A stretch of 26,153 nt of DNA from a virus. Made by a program: the position numbers and the translations under genes. Position 1 is the first letter of the stretch. Each line of letters opens with the position of its first letter. Shown here one piece after another: positions 8,248 through 15,527 of the stretch. The notes under the pieces are model-generated. The model was not told where the DNA came from. It searched no databases and was given only the letters and a program-made list of their open reading frames with translations. Where the stretch lies: the IMG/VR virus record IMGVR_UViG_3300009130_001720, positions 1-26,153 of that record; one strand, written 5' to 3'.

Positions 8248-9434
8248 TTTTCTATCTCCTTGCTGACATTAGTGATAATATCATTGATTCTAGTATTTAT
8301 TGCCTTCTCGTTATAACGCAAAGACAAATTATTTTGTAGACGGCGAGCCTTGCGCTTTGAAGGTCTCCAATTAGAATAAATCTCGCGCATATTTTCTCGC
8401 AAACTTTTCATATCTGGGTAACACCACTGAGAGTCAGGTGTCAGTACATCTTCCCAAACATCCCTCGGAGCTACATTCTCTAAGGTAAAGGCTAGATCGA
8501 GTGCTGCCAGCTCTTTCTTCTTAGACTTGCCGGTTTTGTGGATACTTAAGAAATCCTTATGTCCTCCCCAGTTAGGCGCAATAACCGGAAGTGCATGACA
8601 AGCAGCCTCAAAGGTGGGAAGCCCAAAACCCTCCCCACGGGAGGTAGATACATAGCACTTAATCTTCTCATGCTCATACAGCGCAGACATCTCGTCATCC
8701 GATAAAGTCCCGTGCAGCAAATAAATTTTACACTTCCGCTCTTCAGTTCCTTTGAGGAACATTCTCAAACGCTCTTCAATGTAATGTCGATCAATATGAG
8801 AACCATTTTTAATAAATGCCTTCAAGACAAGACCTACGTCCTCGTTCTTGAATTCTTCTAAAAAGGCAAAGATGGTCTGCTCTACATTCTTGCGATTAGA
8901 CCACTGTGAGACATTCAAAAAGTTAAATTGAGGCTCAAGGTTAAGTTCAATCGAAGAAGATCTAGAACCCCTGAAAGGGAATCCAATGACATTAAACTTG
9001 TCAGTAATCTCAGCATCATAAGATGCAAAACATTCTTTTGAATGTTCAGAAGGTACAATGACTTGATCCATCATCTTGATTGCCGCTGCCCACGGTTCGG
9101 AGGCTTTCGTCGTTTCAATTCCTGCGAATACGCCAATATTCTTTTTAGCTAGCAAGTCCCATTCAGTTGGCAACTGAACCTGTACAGAGACGTCGAACTC
9201 CATGTTCTGAAGTTCTCTAGCGTGACCGGCGGCGACGGTCTTCATAATGATTCCATCAATCCAATTCCGCTCGTCATTGTCTTCAAAAAGCCAACCAGTT
9301 TCGCCCCAGCCCGTGTTCACAAGGTAGAGGTTATAATCCTGTTCTTGGGCGCGGAGAGCACGCAATACAGCCCTACAATGCTCCCCATACCCCGACCGGG
9401 AAAGTGCCGGTCCTCTTATAATAATATTCTTCAT
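8244..9434 (-). CDS. GT4-type glycosyltransferase (GT-B fold)
   Basis: This 396-residue protein has the two-lobe layout of GT-B enzymes. The N-terminus (GPALSRSGYGEHCRAVLRAL) carries the glycine-rich acceptor-side loop, IVPSEHSKECF is the usual mid-protein turn, and the C-terminal lobe has FNFLNVSQWSNRKNVEQTIF followed by the donor-binding E-x7-E motif in GEGFGLPTFEAACHALPVIA (about residues 265-285). GT4 enzymes move a sugar from a nucleotide-sugar to an acceptor with retention. Here the acceptor could be phage DNA, a virion protein or host surface glycan; the sequence does not decide. It follows a second glycosyltransferase gene by four bases, so the two probably act in one pathway. No signal peptide is visible, so it should be cytoplasmic. 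Confidence 0.88.
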   Translation of the reverse strand: MKNIIIRGPALSRSGYGEHCRAVLRALRAQEQDYNLYLVNTGWGETGWLFEDNDERNWIDGIIMKTVAAGHARELQNMEFDVSVQVQLPTEWDLLAKKNIGVFAGIETTKASEPWAAAIKMMDQVIVPSEHSKECFASYDAEITDKFNVIGFPFRGSRSSSIELNLEPQFNFLNVSQWSNRKNVEQTIFAFLEEFKNEDVGLVLKAFIKNGSHIDRHYIEERLRMFLKGTEERKCKIYLLHGTLSDDEMSALYEHEKIKCYVSTSRGEGFGLPTFEAACHALPVIAPNWGGHKDFLSIHKTGKSKKKELAALDLAFTLENVAPRDVWEDVLTPDSQWCYPDMKSLRENMREIYSNWRPSKRKARRLQNNLSLRYNEKAINTRINDIITNVSKEIEK

Positions 9435-9438
9435 CTGC

Positions 9439-10704
9439 TTATCCTACCTCTTTCAATTCCCAAGAGACATAGTTTTTACGACTTGCCCAAGAGCCAGATT
9501 CTTCATGCAATTTTGTAAGAACTTCATCCCACTTTTGTGCAAAACTACTCAAACTATAATTTGCTTCTAGGTGCTTTCTGCCTTGAGCGCCGAGATCTTG
9601 TAGCTTTTGGGGACCTGCATTATACATTTCCCTCAAGGCATTAATAAAGTCGTCCTTGCTAATTCTGTCTTCAAAAATATATGGAACCTCCTGAGAGCCT
9701 ATAACAGCCTTTGAAGAAGGTGTGATTCCAACACCGAATGTTTGTACGCCATCCGTAACCTGCTCTTGAAGACCTCCAGTGAGTGTTACAATGATGGGGG
9801 TCTCGCACGCTAAAGATTCAAAGGTAGCAAGCCCGAACCCTTCCGCGTCAGCAATATTAATCGTACAATCTGCAATATTATACAAATACGCCATCTTCTC
9901 AGGAGGGTACTTCATGGGAGAAATCATAACCTCTCCTTGGTTCATATCAATGTGGTCTAAAACTGTCTCTAGATCAGGTCCATGTGGGTCTTTGGGGTCC
10001 GTATGCATAAGCAAGCAGGCTTTATCGTGACCAATCTCATCCAGAAATTCTTTAAACCACCATACAACGCTGTTAGATTGCTTTCTCTTTGCATTACGAT
10101 TATTCCAAAAGAAGATAAAACGGTCATCAGTATCAGCAAAATGGGCAGACTTAAACATTGCGAGGTCCTCCTCTTCAAGCTTCTTATAGATATCCATATC
10201 TACCGTATGAGGGATATAACACTCTTCAACAGTTGGAGCAACTGTTTGCACAACATCACTCGTAAGCTTGGAGATGGTAACAATCAAATCATTGGACTCG
10301 TAATACTTTTTATTAAACTGGGGGTATGGATAATTGTCCCACACATGATAATAAACAATGGGCATGTTAGCTCGAATCTCGTCATCTATATGCCAGAGCC
10401 ACGCCCAAAACCTCGGATCTGTCATAATCCACATGATATCCGGCTTTTCAGTACGCATGATAGAACGAACCATTTCCTGAGTTCCAAAACCTTCCACCGG
10501 GAAAATCTTCCAGTCTTCACCATATTTCTCTGTCATGAGTGGAGTCATGTCTTTTGGTTTTGTGGCACCGGCAAGACTAATGAATTCATATTTACCAGTA
10601 TCAAGCATCGCTTCAATAAAATACTTGGTTTGAATCCCCACTCCTGACGGTGCAAGAGGGTGATCGCTCAAAGTCATAATTTTTATTTTTTTGTTATCCG
10701 ACAT
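9439..10704 (-). CDS. GT4-type glycosyltransferase (GT-B fold)
   Basis: This 421-residue protein starts at ATG 10704, where AGGAGAAACAAG gives a strong ribosome site; a longer frame from 10767 would run into the preceding nuclease gene. The N-lobe has KIMTLSDHPLAPSGVGIQTK with the SGVG loop, then PDIMWIMTDPRFWAW and IVTISKLTSDVV. The C-lobe has FFWNNRNAKRKQSNSVVWWF, a typical nucleotide-sugar region, and the E-x7-E motif in DAEGFGLATFESLACETPII (about residues 284-303). It is clearly related in fold to the next gene but not a close copy, so the pair probably add successive sugars or use different donors. The target is unknown: DNA base modification, virion decoration and host-surface change are all possible. 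Confidence 0.88.
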   Translation of the reverse strand: MSDNKKIKIMTLSDHPLAPSGVGIQTKYFIEAMLDTGKYEFISLAGATKPKDMTPLMTEKYGEDWKIFPVEGFGTQEMVRSIMRTEKPDIMWIMTDPRFWAWLWHIDDEIRANMPIVYYHVWDNYPYPQFNKKYYESNDLIVTISKLTSDVVQTVAPTVEECYIPHTVDMDIYKKLEEEDLAMFKSAHFADTDDRFIFFWNNRNAKRKQSNSVVWWFKEFLDEIGHDKACLLMHTDPKDPHGPDLETVLDHIDMNQGEVMISPMKYPPEKMAYLYNIADCTINIADAEGFGLATFESLACETPIIVTLTGGLQEQVTDGVQTFGVGITPSSKAVIGSQEVPYIFEDRISKDDFINALREMYNAGPQKLQDLGAQGRKHLEANYSLSSFAQKWDEVLTKLHEESGSWASRKNYVSWELKEVG

Positions 10705-10714
10705 CTTGTTTCTC

Positions 10715-11488
10715 CTACACCCGAGGGCACTCCTCTGTATCAAAATATTCACATCGTGAACACGCAAGCTTATTTTTTATAAAATTGTTCGAATCGATGT
10801 TTTTAATAGCTTTTGACAAAAGATTAGAAGCGTTTACAAGCTTGCGGTCCCCACTAGAAACTCTAAAAATTTCCACTTGGTCTTTCTTTGCAGTTCTCTT
10901 AAGTAAACCAAAGTGCGTTTCAATCTGCGACAGTTCAATCGAGTGCTTCTTGGCAAAATACTTCTTATATAAAGTTAGCTGATAGGTCACCATCGGATCA
11001 TTCTTCTTGCGATAGTCCCACCCCCATGAGCAACTCTTCCAATCAATTATGTGATAAGTGTCATCACTAGTCTTAATGACTAAATCAATAAAACCCTTAA
11101 AGAGATATTCACTTCCTTCGATCTCCTCATACAACTGTTCTTCGGTTGAAACAATTTCAAACTCACCAAAATGCTCTCGAAGTGCTGGGATTGCTAGCGG
11201 GGCGAGAGCACGACCTTGGGAGAGGAAGCTCTCATACTCACTAGCATCGACGCTGACTCTCTCTTCATCGGGGAGTTTTGATATCTCCTGTTCAAAACAC
11301 GAATCAAAAAACTCTACTTCACAAATCGACTCATTGAGTAGTTTTTGTTCACACACGCTGTGGATAGCAGTTCCAAATGCCGTATATTTATTTCCGGCGA
11401 AGAGGCGAATACCATCTATGTATGCGAGCTTGTAGGAAAAAGGACATTCATTCCACTTCTTTAAAGCTGAAAAAGATAAATGAGCCAC
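10715..11488 (-). CDS. PD-(D/E)XK nuclease of the RecB/Cas4 type with probable Fe-S cluster
   Basis: The conserved order is GTAIH (the RecB-family His), FKGFIDLVIK (catalytic Asp), YHIIDWKS (D-x-K) and QLTLYKKYF (Q-x-x-x-Y). Cys15 in KKWNECPFSYK and three C-terminal cysteines in ACSRCEYFDTEEC form the four-cysteine pattern seen in Cas4 and AddB, which hold a 4Fe-4S cluster. Such nucleases act on single-stranded DNA ends. I chose GTG 11488: it falls one base after the preceding stop, has GGGG six bases upstream, and starts the product as MAHLSFSALKKW, where the domain begins. ATG 11506 (263 residues) is possible but has GAGG directly against it; an even longer frame from 11653 lies inside the preceding gene. 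The role could be recombination, end processing or packaging. Confidence 0.85.
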   Translation of the reverse strand: MAHLSFSALKKWNECPFSYKLAYIDGIRLFAGNKYTAFGTAIHSVCEQKLLNESICEVEFFDSCFEQEISKLPDEERVSVDASEYESFLSQGRALAPLAIPALREHFGEFEIVSTEEQLYEEIEGSEYLFKGFIDLVIKTSDDTYHIIDWKSCSWGWDYRKKNDPMVTYQLTLYKKYFAKKHSIELSQIETHFGLLKRTAKKDQVEIFRVSSGDRKLVNASNLLSKAIKNIDSNNFIKNKLACSRCEYFDTEECPRV

Positions 11489-11489
11489 C

Positions 11490-11906
11490 TCATGCCCCGC
11501 TTTCATCCTCAGGAGTGTCTTCATCCTCTGCGCTCTCAGCTTCAACTTCAGTCGAGCTAGCGGAAGCTTGAGGCTCAGCCTTAGCTGAGGTCTTTCGCTG
11601 GCGTCTGGACTTCCCTCCTTGCTTCTTTTCCGTGCCAGAGGTGGAAGTGACAAGTGAAAATTCCCAACTCCCTTGGAGTGTGTTATCGTCCTGATTGGAA
11701 ATAGTAAGGGGGGTACTTAGCAATTTCCCTGCGGCGACGCCTTTGAGGGCGGCGACGCGGCGGGCACGGGCGGGAGTGATGCTTAAAGCACGCTCTCCGG
11801 TTCCGTGGGTGCGGCTTCCCAGAGTAATTGAAACTTTGACTTTTTCGTTTTTAGTGTCGACTTTAACATCGCTAGTCGTAATCTTTTCAAGTAGTTTTTT
11901 TATCAT
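11490..11906 (-). CDS. Hypothetical protein with charged low-complexity tail
   Basis: The 138-residue product has a beta-rich N-terminal half (VKVDTKNEKVKVSITLGSRT, then GSWEFSLVTS) and a tail rich in Ser, Lys and Arg that turns into an acidic Glu/Asp/Ser run at the C-terminus. The start at 11906 is preceded by GGAGAG at five bases; an ATG four codons earlier overlaps the upstream stop and lacks such a site. It lies between the zincin gene and the nuclease gene in a tightly packed operon. No known domain is visible. Confidence 0.68.
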   Translation of the reverse strand: MIKKLLEKITTSDVKVDTKNEKVKVSITLGSRTHGTGERALSITPARARRVAALKGVAAGKLLSTPLTISNQDDNTLQGSWEFSLVTSTSGTEKKQGGKSRRQRKTSAKAEPQASASSTEVEAESAEDEDTPEDESGA

Positions 11907-11917
11907 TTTTCTCTCCA

Positions 11918-12601
11918 TCAGACCAAAAAATCATTAATCTGTTTAATTTTTTTATACAATACCGGACTCACTTCTTTCAGTGTATCTTCTTCTCCTACAA
12001 AGTACTGTTCTATGCCTTCGGCAAAATATTCAGCTAACGAGGTTGCTGAGTAAGGAGTAGCAAAAAGCCCCAGCGTGAGCGAGACCAAGGTAGGATAACC
12101 TACATCAAACCAAAGAAATTCATCTACTTCTTTATCATATTCAGGGTTCATTAATTTAGAAATATCAAACCCAATAGAAGAACCCGCTTGTGAAAGGTGA
12201 GATGCTAGGCGCTTTCGTTTTCCTAAAAATTCATTCTCCATCTTACCATCATAGTATAGCTCAACTTGAGAGTGTTGTTCAATAGAATGTGCCATTTCGT
12301 GAATTATATTTTTCACGAAGTCCTCTGAAGTGGGGTGAGCGTTGGTAGTATAGATTGCCCCGTCTAAATATACGGAGGACACACCACGTTCCTCTAATTC
12401 AGGAAACTGACCAATATAGATCGCATCTATGTTGTAGAACATACCTTCAGGGACTATGTCTTGAATCTCCTCCAGAGCACTCGCCAAATCTAGCTCAGCG
12501 TCCATATGATCTTTTACCAGAACCATGATTCGCCCATGAAGATTATATTCGCGGCGCGTGGAAGCAGCTTCGGAGAGCTGTGTTTTGATATAAGACGTCA
12601 T
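11918..12601 (-). CDS. Zincin metalloprotease-like protein (HExxH, lethal-factor-like layout)
   Basis: The 227-residue product carries HEMAH at residues 101-105, in the setting VKNIIHEMAHSIEQ of a zinc metalloprotease helix. About 85 residues later SLAEYFAEGIEQYF supplies glutamates in an A-E-Y/F-F-A-E setting, like the third-ligand helix of the anthrax lethal-factor-like (ATLF) group of gluzincin-type peptidases. No signal peptide or membrane segment is present, so the protein probably works in the host cytoplasm or is carried in the virion. The start overlaps the stop of the preceding gene (ATGA). Substrate is unknown. The HExxH and downstream Glu are seen; the ATLF relation is an inference from spacing and context. 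Confidence 0.75.
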   Translation of the reverse strand: MTSYIKTQLSEAASTRREYNLHGRIMVLVKDHMDAELDLASALEEIQDIVPEGMFYNIDAIYIGQFPELEERGVSSVYLDGAIYTTNAHPTSEDFVKNIIHEMAHSIEQHSQVELYYDGKMENEFLGKRKRLASHLSQAGSSIGFDISKLMNPEYDKEVDEFLWFDVGYPTLVSLTLGLFATPYSATSLAEYFAEGIEQYFVGEEDTLKEVSPVLYKKIKQINDFLV

Positions 12602-12936
12602 TCAGAAGTGTCGTCCTTTAGAGCGGCAGCGTTCACCTCTTCTTGAATTGCTTGACGACCTGCCTCTACGTCAGCAATTCCTTGGCGATATCCGCGCAGC
12701 CAATTTTCCTCCGCCAAAGCAAGAACAAAATCAGGGAACTCATCAGCTAAAACATCCACAATCATTGACACTGTCACTTCCCCGTTCTTCGGCTGAAGTT
12801 TGTCACCAACATAATTTAGCAACCATTCCTGAACCGGCGTATCTCCCTCTGGAGTTTGGGTTAGGACTGGATTTTCATCCTCATTAAAATTCGAAGCCTT
12901 AGGTAATTGTGGGTCAATAGTCGTATCTGTAGACAT
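12598..12936 (-). CDS. Hypothetical acidic protein, first gene of a sigma70-promoted operon
   Basis: The 112-residue product starts at ATG 12936, with AGGAGG six to seven bases upstream, the strongest ribosome site in the window. A longer frame from 12987 would cross the promoter and is rejected. The N-terminal 35 residues are polar and disordered; the rest is helical and acidic (VSMIVDVLADEFPDFVLALA, then YRQGIADVEAGRQAIQEEVN). It heads the leftward unit leading to the zincin and the nuclease. No domain is recognised. Confidence 0.75.
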   Translation of the reverse strand: MSTDTTIDPQLPKASNFNEDENPVLTQTPEGDTPVQEWLLNYVGDKLQPKNGEVTVSMIVDVLADEFPDFVLALAEENWLRGYRQGIADVEAGRQAIQEEVNAAALKDDTSE

Positions 12937-12958
12937 GGTCTTTCCTCCTGTATTACAC

Positions 12959-12987
12959 AGTATAACGACATTATGACATAAAGTCAA
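12959..12987 (-). promoter_or_regulatory. Sigma70-type promoter for the 12936-leftward operon
   Basis: On the minus strand TTGACT (12982-12987) and TATACT (12959-12964) are separated by exactly 17 bases. Each box differs from the consensus by one base. The predicted start of transcription is near 12952, giving a short leader that contains the AGGAGG ribosome site of the 12936 start. This suggests early or middle expression by the host polymerase. Confidence 0.8.
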
Positions 12988-13005
12988 CAGGTTTGTTAAC
13001 TTTTT

Positions 13006-14328
13006 TTATAATTTGTTAGACGCCAAAGTTGCAATTGGGGACCTCTCACCCTTTGTAAGAGTGATATGACCCGTCAAATGCGAGTCCTTTAGACGCTCGA
13101 CGGCATGGGCAAGCCCATTAGTTGTTTCATTAATGTAGATATTGTCAATTTGTTCAATATCGCCAATTAATATAAGCTTGGTGCCCTCCCCCACGCGAGT
13201 AATAATAGTTTTAATCTCGTGTTGTGTAAGGTTCTGAGCTTCGTCAATAATAATAAAACTGTTGCTGATGGAGCGTCCACGGATGTAGCTCAACGCTTCT
13301 ACTTCGATGGTGCCTTTCTCCATGTATAATTCAAGAGCCAGTTTATCATTACCAAACAAGGTTCGTAGATTATCTTGGATAGGCTTCAACCATGGTAACA
13401 TTTTCTCTTCCATGGTGCCCGGTAGAAAGCCGATATCCTTACCTAAGGATTCGACGGGGCGAGAAATAATCATCTTAGTATAAATGGCTGTTGATTTTTC
13501 CATAATCTGTTGTAGTCCGGCGGCGATGGCGCACAGTGTTTTACCCGTCCCGGCTTTACCAACTAAAGTAACTAATGAAATTGTAGGATCGAGCAACAAG
13601 TCCATGGAGAGTGTTTGTTCGCGGTTCCGTGGATCAATGCCCCATACATTATTTTTTTGTATGACAGGCTCTAGAGGCTTATCTTCAGCTATGTATCTTG
13701 CCAGTGCCGTTTGTTTTGGATTTCCTTCACACTGGAGCATAACAAACTGGTTTGGGAATAAATCAACCGTAGGGGATTCCAAATATACATTGTTTTCTTG
13801 GTAGAACTCATTTATCTGGGTTGTGGTGGTTGTGTGTGTGTAAAATCCGCTATACAGGTCTTCAGAGGAAACCACCGCTTGATCTAATACATAATCTTCA
13901 GTGGGGAGCCCAATTGCGTCACACTTTACACGCATGTTTATATCGCGAGTAACAACCACAACAGTATCACCAATTTGTTTTCTAGCGCCAAGAGCGGTGC
14001 AAATGATTTGGTTGTCAGGGTCCGTCAACAACCATTCATTAGGAATTTCTCGGTCTTTGATCTCCATACAAGAGAGAGTGCGGATACTCCCCTTGTCAGG
14101 ACCTAGCGATACTCCTTTATGGAGGTTTCCTGCTTGGCGTAATTCGTCGAGAATGCGAATAGTTTGCCGGGCGTTGTACCCTACCGCATCTTGCCTCTTT
14201 TTGTGCTTATCAATCTCTTCTAAGACCTTAAGGGGGACGATAATATCGTTCTTGCCAAAAGAGTGTAAAGACTCATAATTTGTCAAATACACATTAGTAT
14301 CCAACACATAAGACTTCTTGCTAGTCAC
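13006..14328 (-). CDS. phoH: PIN domain-PhoH family ATPase
   Basis: The 440-residue product joins two domains, as in bacterial PhoH2/YlaK proteins. Residues about 5-150 form a PIN ribonuclease domain: VLDTNVYL with Asp10, then DPDNQIICTA and VTRDINMRVK provide the acidic cluster. Residues about 215-435 form the PhoH ATPase: Walker A GKAGTGKT at 257-264 and Walker B FIIIDEAQN near 357-365, followed by TKLILIGDIEQID. PhoH2 proteins are described as RNA helicase/nuclease pairs; phoH is a common gene in marine phages, but its role in phage growth is unsettled. Translation starts at GTG with GAGGAC directly upstream; the GTGA also holds the stop of a five-codon ATG frame beginning at 14342. It faces the protease gene across a 97-base divergent spacer. 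Confidence 0.92.
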   Translation of the reverse strand: MTSKKSYVLDTNVYLTNYESLHSFGKNDIIVPLKVLEEIDKHKKRQDAVGYNARQTIRILDELRQAGNLHKGVSLGPDKGSIRTLSCMEIKDREIPNEWLLTDPDNQIICTALGARKQIGDTVVVVTRDINMRVKCDAIGLPTEDYVLDQAVVSSEDLYSGFYTHTTTTTQINEFYQENNVYLESPTVDLFPNQFVMLQCEGNPKQTALARYIAEDKPLEPVIQKNNVWGIDPRNREQTLSMDLLLDPTISLVTLVGKAGTGKTLCAIAAGLQQIMEKSTAIYTKMIISRPVESLGKDIGFLPGTMEEKMLPWLKPIQDNLRTLFGNDKLALELYMEKGTIEVEALSYIRGRSISNSFIIIDEAQNLTQHEIKTIITRVGEGTKLILIGDIEQIDNIYINETTNGLAHAVERLKDSHLTGHITLTKGERSPIATLASNKL

Positions 14329-14348
14329 ACGTCCTCGCTCATGCTTCT

Positions 14349-14378
14349 TATATAAGTAGGTCTTTGTTGATTGATCAA
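14349..14378 (-). promoter_or_regulatory. Candidate leftward promoter for phoH
   Basis: On the minus strand TTGATC (14373-14378) is followed after 18 bases by TATATA (14349-14354). Both boxes are imperfect, so this is a candidate only. The -35 lies in the palindrome ATTGATCAAT (14370-14379), which also supplies the -35 of the opposite promoter. Confidence 0.4.
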
Positions 14379-14399
14379 TGATTTATTATTGTTGATTAT
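14371..14399 (+). promoter_or_regulatory. Candidate rightward promoter for the trypsin-like protease gene
   Basis: On the plus strand TTGATC (14371-14376) is followed after 17 bases by GATTAT (14394-14399), placing the start near 14406 just ahead of the AGGAGAG ribosome site. The match is weak. The -35 shares the palindrome with the leftward phoH promoter, so one bound protein could control both genes. Confidence 0.35.
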
Positions 14400-14425
14400 A
14401 TTTATTTTATGAAAGGAGAGATTTT

Positions 14426-15259
14426 TTGTCCCACCTTCTACTTTATCCTCCATTATTCGCTTTATCCCTCATGTTCGGGTGTTGTTCGTCTTGGTCGCTT
14501 CCTGCGGACCAAAGTCACACTCCACAACCGGCAACGCCTTCAATAGACTTAGAAACATTACGACATTCATTTCTCAAAGTAGAGCGGCGCATTTTTGTTA
14601 GACTGTGCGGACTGGTTGCAAGCGGCGAAATTGAATGTTTGGACACAACTCCCAGTAGGGCTACTGCATCATCCATTGTATACAGTCACGAAAATGACAG
14701 AACTCTAATTTTGACTGCCGGTCACACTTGCGAGCCTGTAACTCAGCTTACCATATTTCATTATATTTATAACGTCCCTCAATCTGACGCTGTAGCGCGG
14801 CAGTTGGCTCGATTCGTTGATATTCGCACTATGGAAAAAGTCACCCAATTTGAATTACGAAACGTCAGAGGTGAGACATTCATTGACGACGTTGAAGTTG
14901 TAGCTGTTGATACGCCATCCGATCTATGTGTCCTATCAATGCCTGAAGCAGAACACATTAACGCAGTCCCGATAGCTGAGAGTGATCCCCGAGTTGGTTC
15001 GCCCATTTGGAATATTGCCGCACCCTATGGCATTTTCAACACTGGTATGGTGCCTATCTTAAGTGGTATATGGTGCGGACGAACCCCAAGCGGACAGTCT
15101 TTTCTCTGTGATCTTCCGGCATCGCCGGGAAGTTCGGGTTCCGCTGTGTTCAATACTGAAGGAGAGATAGTCTCAATCGTGCTCGCTACTAACATGCAAT
15201 TTCATCACGCATCTTTTGGCGCGACGCTCGAACAAATTCGAGACATCATTGGAGAATAA
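14426..15259 (+). CDS. Secreted trypsin-like serine protease, possible lipoprotein
   Basis: This 277-residue product has an N-terminal hydrophobic segment (residues 4-18) ending in GCCSS, which suggests a signal peptide and perhaps a lipid-anchored Cys19, although the lipobox is not perfect and the n-region lacks Lys/Arg. The S1/DegP-like triad is complete: His100 in LTAGHTCE, Asp166 in SDLCVLSM, and Ser237 in SPGSSGSAVFN. There is no PDZ domain. Translation probably starts at TTG with AGGAGAG five bases upstream; no earlier start exists after the phoH promoter region. It reads rightward, opposite to most of the genome, from a divergent spacer shared with phoH. A periplasmic or outer-surface role in the infected cell is inferred; the substrate is unknown. 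Confidence 0.85.
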   Translation: MSHLLLYPPLFALSLMFGCCSSWSLPADQSHTPQPATPSIDLETLRHSFLKVERRIFVRLCGLVASGEIECLDTTPSRATASSIVYSHENDRTLILTAGHTCEPVTQLTIFHYIYNVPQSDAVARQLARFVDIRTMEKVTQFELRNVRGETFIDDVEVVAVDTPSDLCVLSMPEAEHINAVPIAESDPRVGSPIWNIAAPYGIFNTGMVPILSGIWCGRTPSGQSFLCDLPASPGSSGSAVFNTEGEIVSIVLATNMQFHHASFGATLEQIRDIIGE

Positions 15260-15283
15260 AAAAAACAGCCCTTTTGGGGCTGT
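15257..15283 (-). terminator. Rho-independent terminator (strong leftward, weaker rightward)
   Basis: ACAGCCC (15265-15271) and GGGCTGT (15277-15283) form a seven-base stem around a five-base loop. On the minus strand the hairpin is followed by eight T residues, so it ends the small membrane-protein transcript; on the plus strand the tail is only CTAATTT, so it may also slow transcripts from the protease gene. Confidence 0.82.
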
Positions 15284-15292
15284 CTAATTTGA

Positions 15293-15469
15293 TTACCATG
15301 ATTGTGGTGGCAATCTCTCTAATACCTTTTCACCAATAAACTCAGAAAGCTTATAAACGCCGATACAGAGGAGGGTCCCTCCAAGGTCTGTGGGTGCTTC
15401 GCCTACCAGACGAGCTAGTAATAGAAACGCCAATGGTGCTGCAAGCCATCGTAAAAGTGATCTGAACAT
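15293..15469 (-). CDS. Small membrane protein of unknown function
   Basis: The 58-residue product starts at ATG 15469, with GAGAGG six bases upstream; a longer frame from 15517 has no such site. It has one clear hydrophobic segment (LLRWLAAPLAFLLLARLVG) and a second, weaker one (GTLLCIGVYKLSEFIG), and ends in a short polar tail (RLPPQSW). Size and topology would fit a small holin or an envelope peptide, but nothing specific supports that. It is a single-gene unit: a terminator follows its stop by nine bases and the J-domain gene diverges upstream. Confidence 0.68.
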   Translation of the reverse strand: MFRSLLRWLAAPLAFLLLARLVGEAPTDLGGTLLCIGVYKLSEFIGEKVLERLPPQSW

Positions 15470-15492
15470 AATTCCTCTCTTCTCTTCTTTTA

Positions 15493-15508
15493 TTTGTCTC
15501 GCGACAAA
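15493..15508. promoter_or_regulatory. Inverted repeat between divergent genes, possible operator
   Basis: TTTGTC, a four-base spacer TCGC, and GACAAA form a perfect six-base inverted repeat in the 58-base spacer between the small membrane-protein gene and the J-domain gene. It could be a repressor site for either gene or form a small hairpin in a transcript. Confidence 0.4.
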
Positions 15509-15527
15509 AAGAAACATACTTACCTAT

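Noticed and set aside
9982-10647. 221-codon plus-strand open frame
   Set aside because: It lies wholly opposite the well-supported glycosyltransferase gene, has no ribosome site and its product shows no domain; it is an antisense shadow.
10715-11488. CRISPR-Cas locus suggested by the Cas4-like nuclease
   Set aside because: No direct-repeat array and no other cas gene anywhere in the window.
11507-11653. Longer N-terminus of the RecB/Cas4-like nuclease
   Set aside because: The extra residues are Arg/Leu/Lys repeats read from the charged tail of the preceding gene in another frame; the domain begins at about 11488.
14426-15259. Protease as the prohead maturation protease
   Set aside because: It has a signal-like N-terminus and an S1/DegP-type triad, and no capsid genes are near; prohead proteases are of other families.
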